Notes under the pieces: generated by a model
Told to the model about the DNA's origin: nothing
Seen by the model: the letters and a program-made list of their open reading frames with translations, nothing else
Database searches by the model: none
Source of the DNA: Ptiloglossa arizonensis
Taxonomy: Eukaryota; Arthropoda; Insecta; Hymenoptera; Colletidae
NCBI RefSeq assembly: GCF_051014685.1
Contig: NW_027479030.1
Coordinates: forward strand, 124,001 to 188,000
Length of the DNA: 64,000 bases
Direction: 5' to 3'
Shown: piece after piece, positions 63,701-64,000 of the stretch
Position numbering within the stretch: position 1 is the stretch's first letter
Layout of the letters: every line of letters starts with the position of its first letter
Position numbers and translations under genes: made by a program

Positions 63701-64000
63701 AAGCTAATAAATCGTTGAGACGAGAACAAATTTTTCGCAATTCTGCTGCTCCAAACGCTTAACCAGAATGGCCTAGGGAAAAAATGCACATACCCTTGTA
63801 ATCGGGCGAGTTTCTACTTTCAGATGCAGCAGGAATTTTTGGGTTTGGTCAATCTGTTCGCGAGATATGGGACTTTGAAGCTAAGAAATGGTTGAGAAGA
63901 CAACAAATTTTTCGCAATTCTGCTGCTCCAAACGCTTAACCAGAATGGCATAGGGAAAAAATACACCTACCGTTGTAATCGGGCGAGTTTCTACTTTCAG
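60771..64000 (+). repeat. Mosaic end block with a 17-monomer (3,008-bp) echo
   Basis: Bases about 60,720-60,990 match 63,730-64,000 at 3,008 bp (ACATACCCTTG, GATGCAGCAGG, GGGTTTGGTCAATC). The spacing is 17 monomers less one base, lost from the T-tract near 61,430. Bases 61,500-61,970 resemble 24,720-25,100 and 40,110-40,360. The array runs off the right edge without a boundary. Confidence 0.75.

Larger units (their letters stand above)
1..64000 (+). repeat. 177-bp tandem satellite array, about 362 monomers
   Basis: The whole window is one head-to-tail satellite. Landmark strings such as GGAATTTTTGGGTTAG, TTCGCGAGATATGGG, TTCTGCTGCTCC and TAATCGGGCGAG recur every 177 bp in the same order and on the same strand. 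Base 1 corresponds to monomer position 45 and base 64,000 to position 169, taking GGAATTTTT as position 1. The phase difference implies a net loss of 22 bp, and the small indels I found by eye add up to exactly 22, so I see no room for foreign DNA. Known biology: monomers of about one nucleosome (150-180 bp) in long arrays typify centromeres and pericentromeric heterochromatin. That this array is centromeric is inference. I do not recognise the family or the species. Subregions below describe how the monomers are arranged; none contains a gene. Confidence 0.97.

Noticed and set aside
1..64000. CRISPR array or bacterial repeat region
   Set aside because: The repeat is 177 bp and directly abutting, with no unique spacers, leader or cas genes.
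1..64000. Transposon, retroelement or rDNA spacer insertion
   Set aside because: No terminal repeats, target-site duplications, polyA-tailed insert, rRNA match or break in monomer phase was found, and the indel count leaves no unexplained length.

Overview
The window is a single block of eukaryote-type satellite DNA. A head-to-tail tandem repeat with a 177-bp monomer fills it from base 1 to base 64,000, about 361.7 monomers, all in the same orientation. I see no gene, RNA gene, transposon, unique spacer or inversion. A long, pure array of nucleosome-sized monomers is what centromeric or pericentromeric heterochromatin of plants and animals looks like. I do not recognise the monomer as a named satellite family and cannot assign a lineage. 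A composite monomer is about 41% GC and is not depleted in CpG (8 seen, about 7.4 expected).

The array is not one uniform higher-order repeat. It is a mosaic of nested tandem duplications of whole monomers: 2-mers (50.4-51.1 kb), 3-mers (7.3-8.5, 56.4-57.7 and 59.2-60.8 kb), 4-mers (24.9-26.3 kb), 5-mers (2.0-6.1 kb), 6-mers (9.8-12.1 kb), 7- and 8-mers (12.9-19.6 kb), 9-mers (19.7-22.9 and 49.2-52.0 kb), a 10-mer spacing (42.8-45.6 kb), two separate 13-mer duplications of 2,299 bp each (25.2-29.9 and 30.0-34.5 kb), a 16-mer (54.9-60.5 kb) and a 27-mer spacing (47.6-54.8 kb). Longer-range copies link 0-1.8 kb with 9.2-11.0 kb, and 17.4-24.7 kb with 36.5-40.1 kb. Nearly every spacing is a whole number of monomers less a few bases, and the small deficits trace to identifiable 1-2 bp deletions in particular monomers. 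This is the pattern expected from repeated unequal exchange or replication-slippage amplification.

Three properties of the monomer stand out. It carries, once per repeat, a 17-bp segment matching 7 of the 9 core positions of the CENP-B box. Its length is 59 codons exactly, so a minus-strand frame stays in phase from monomer to monomer; it is closed by two polymorphic amber positions and opens into runs of up to 193 codons where both are mutated. Its small indels are so few that all of them can be listed, and they act as lineage tags, one occurring 13 times and only right of 20.8 kb. I regard the open frames as by-products of the repeat, not genes. There is no multi-gene system here; the interest is in the structure and evolution of the array.
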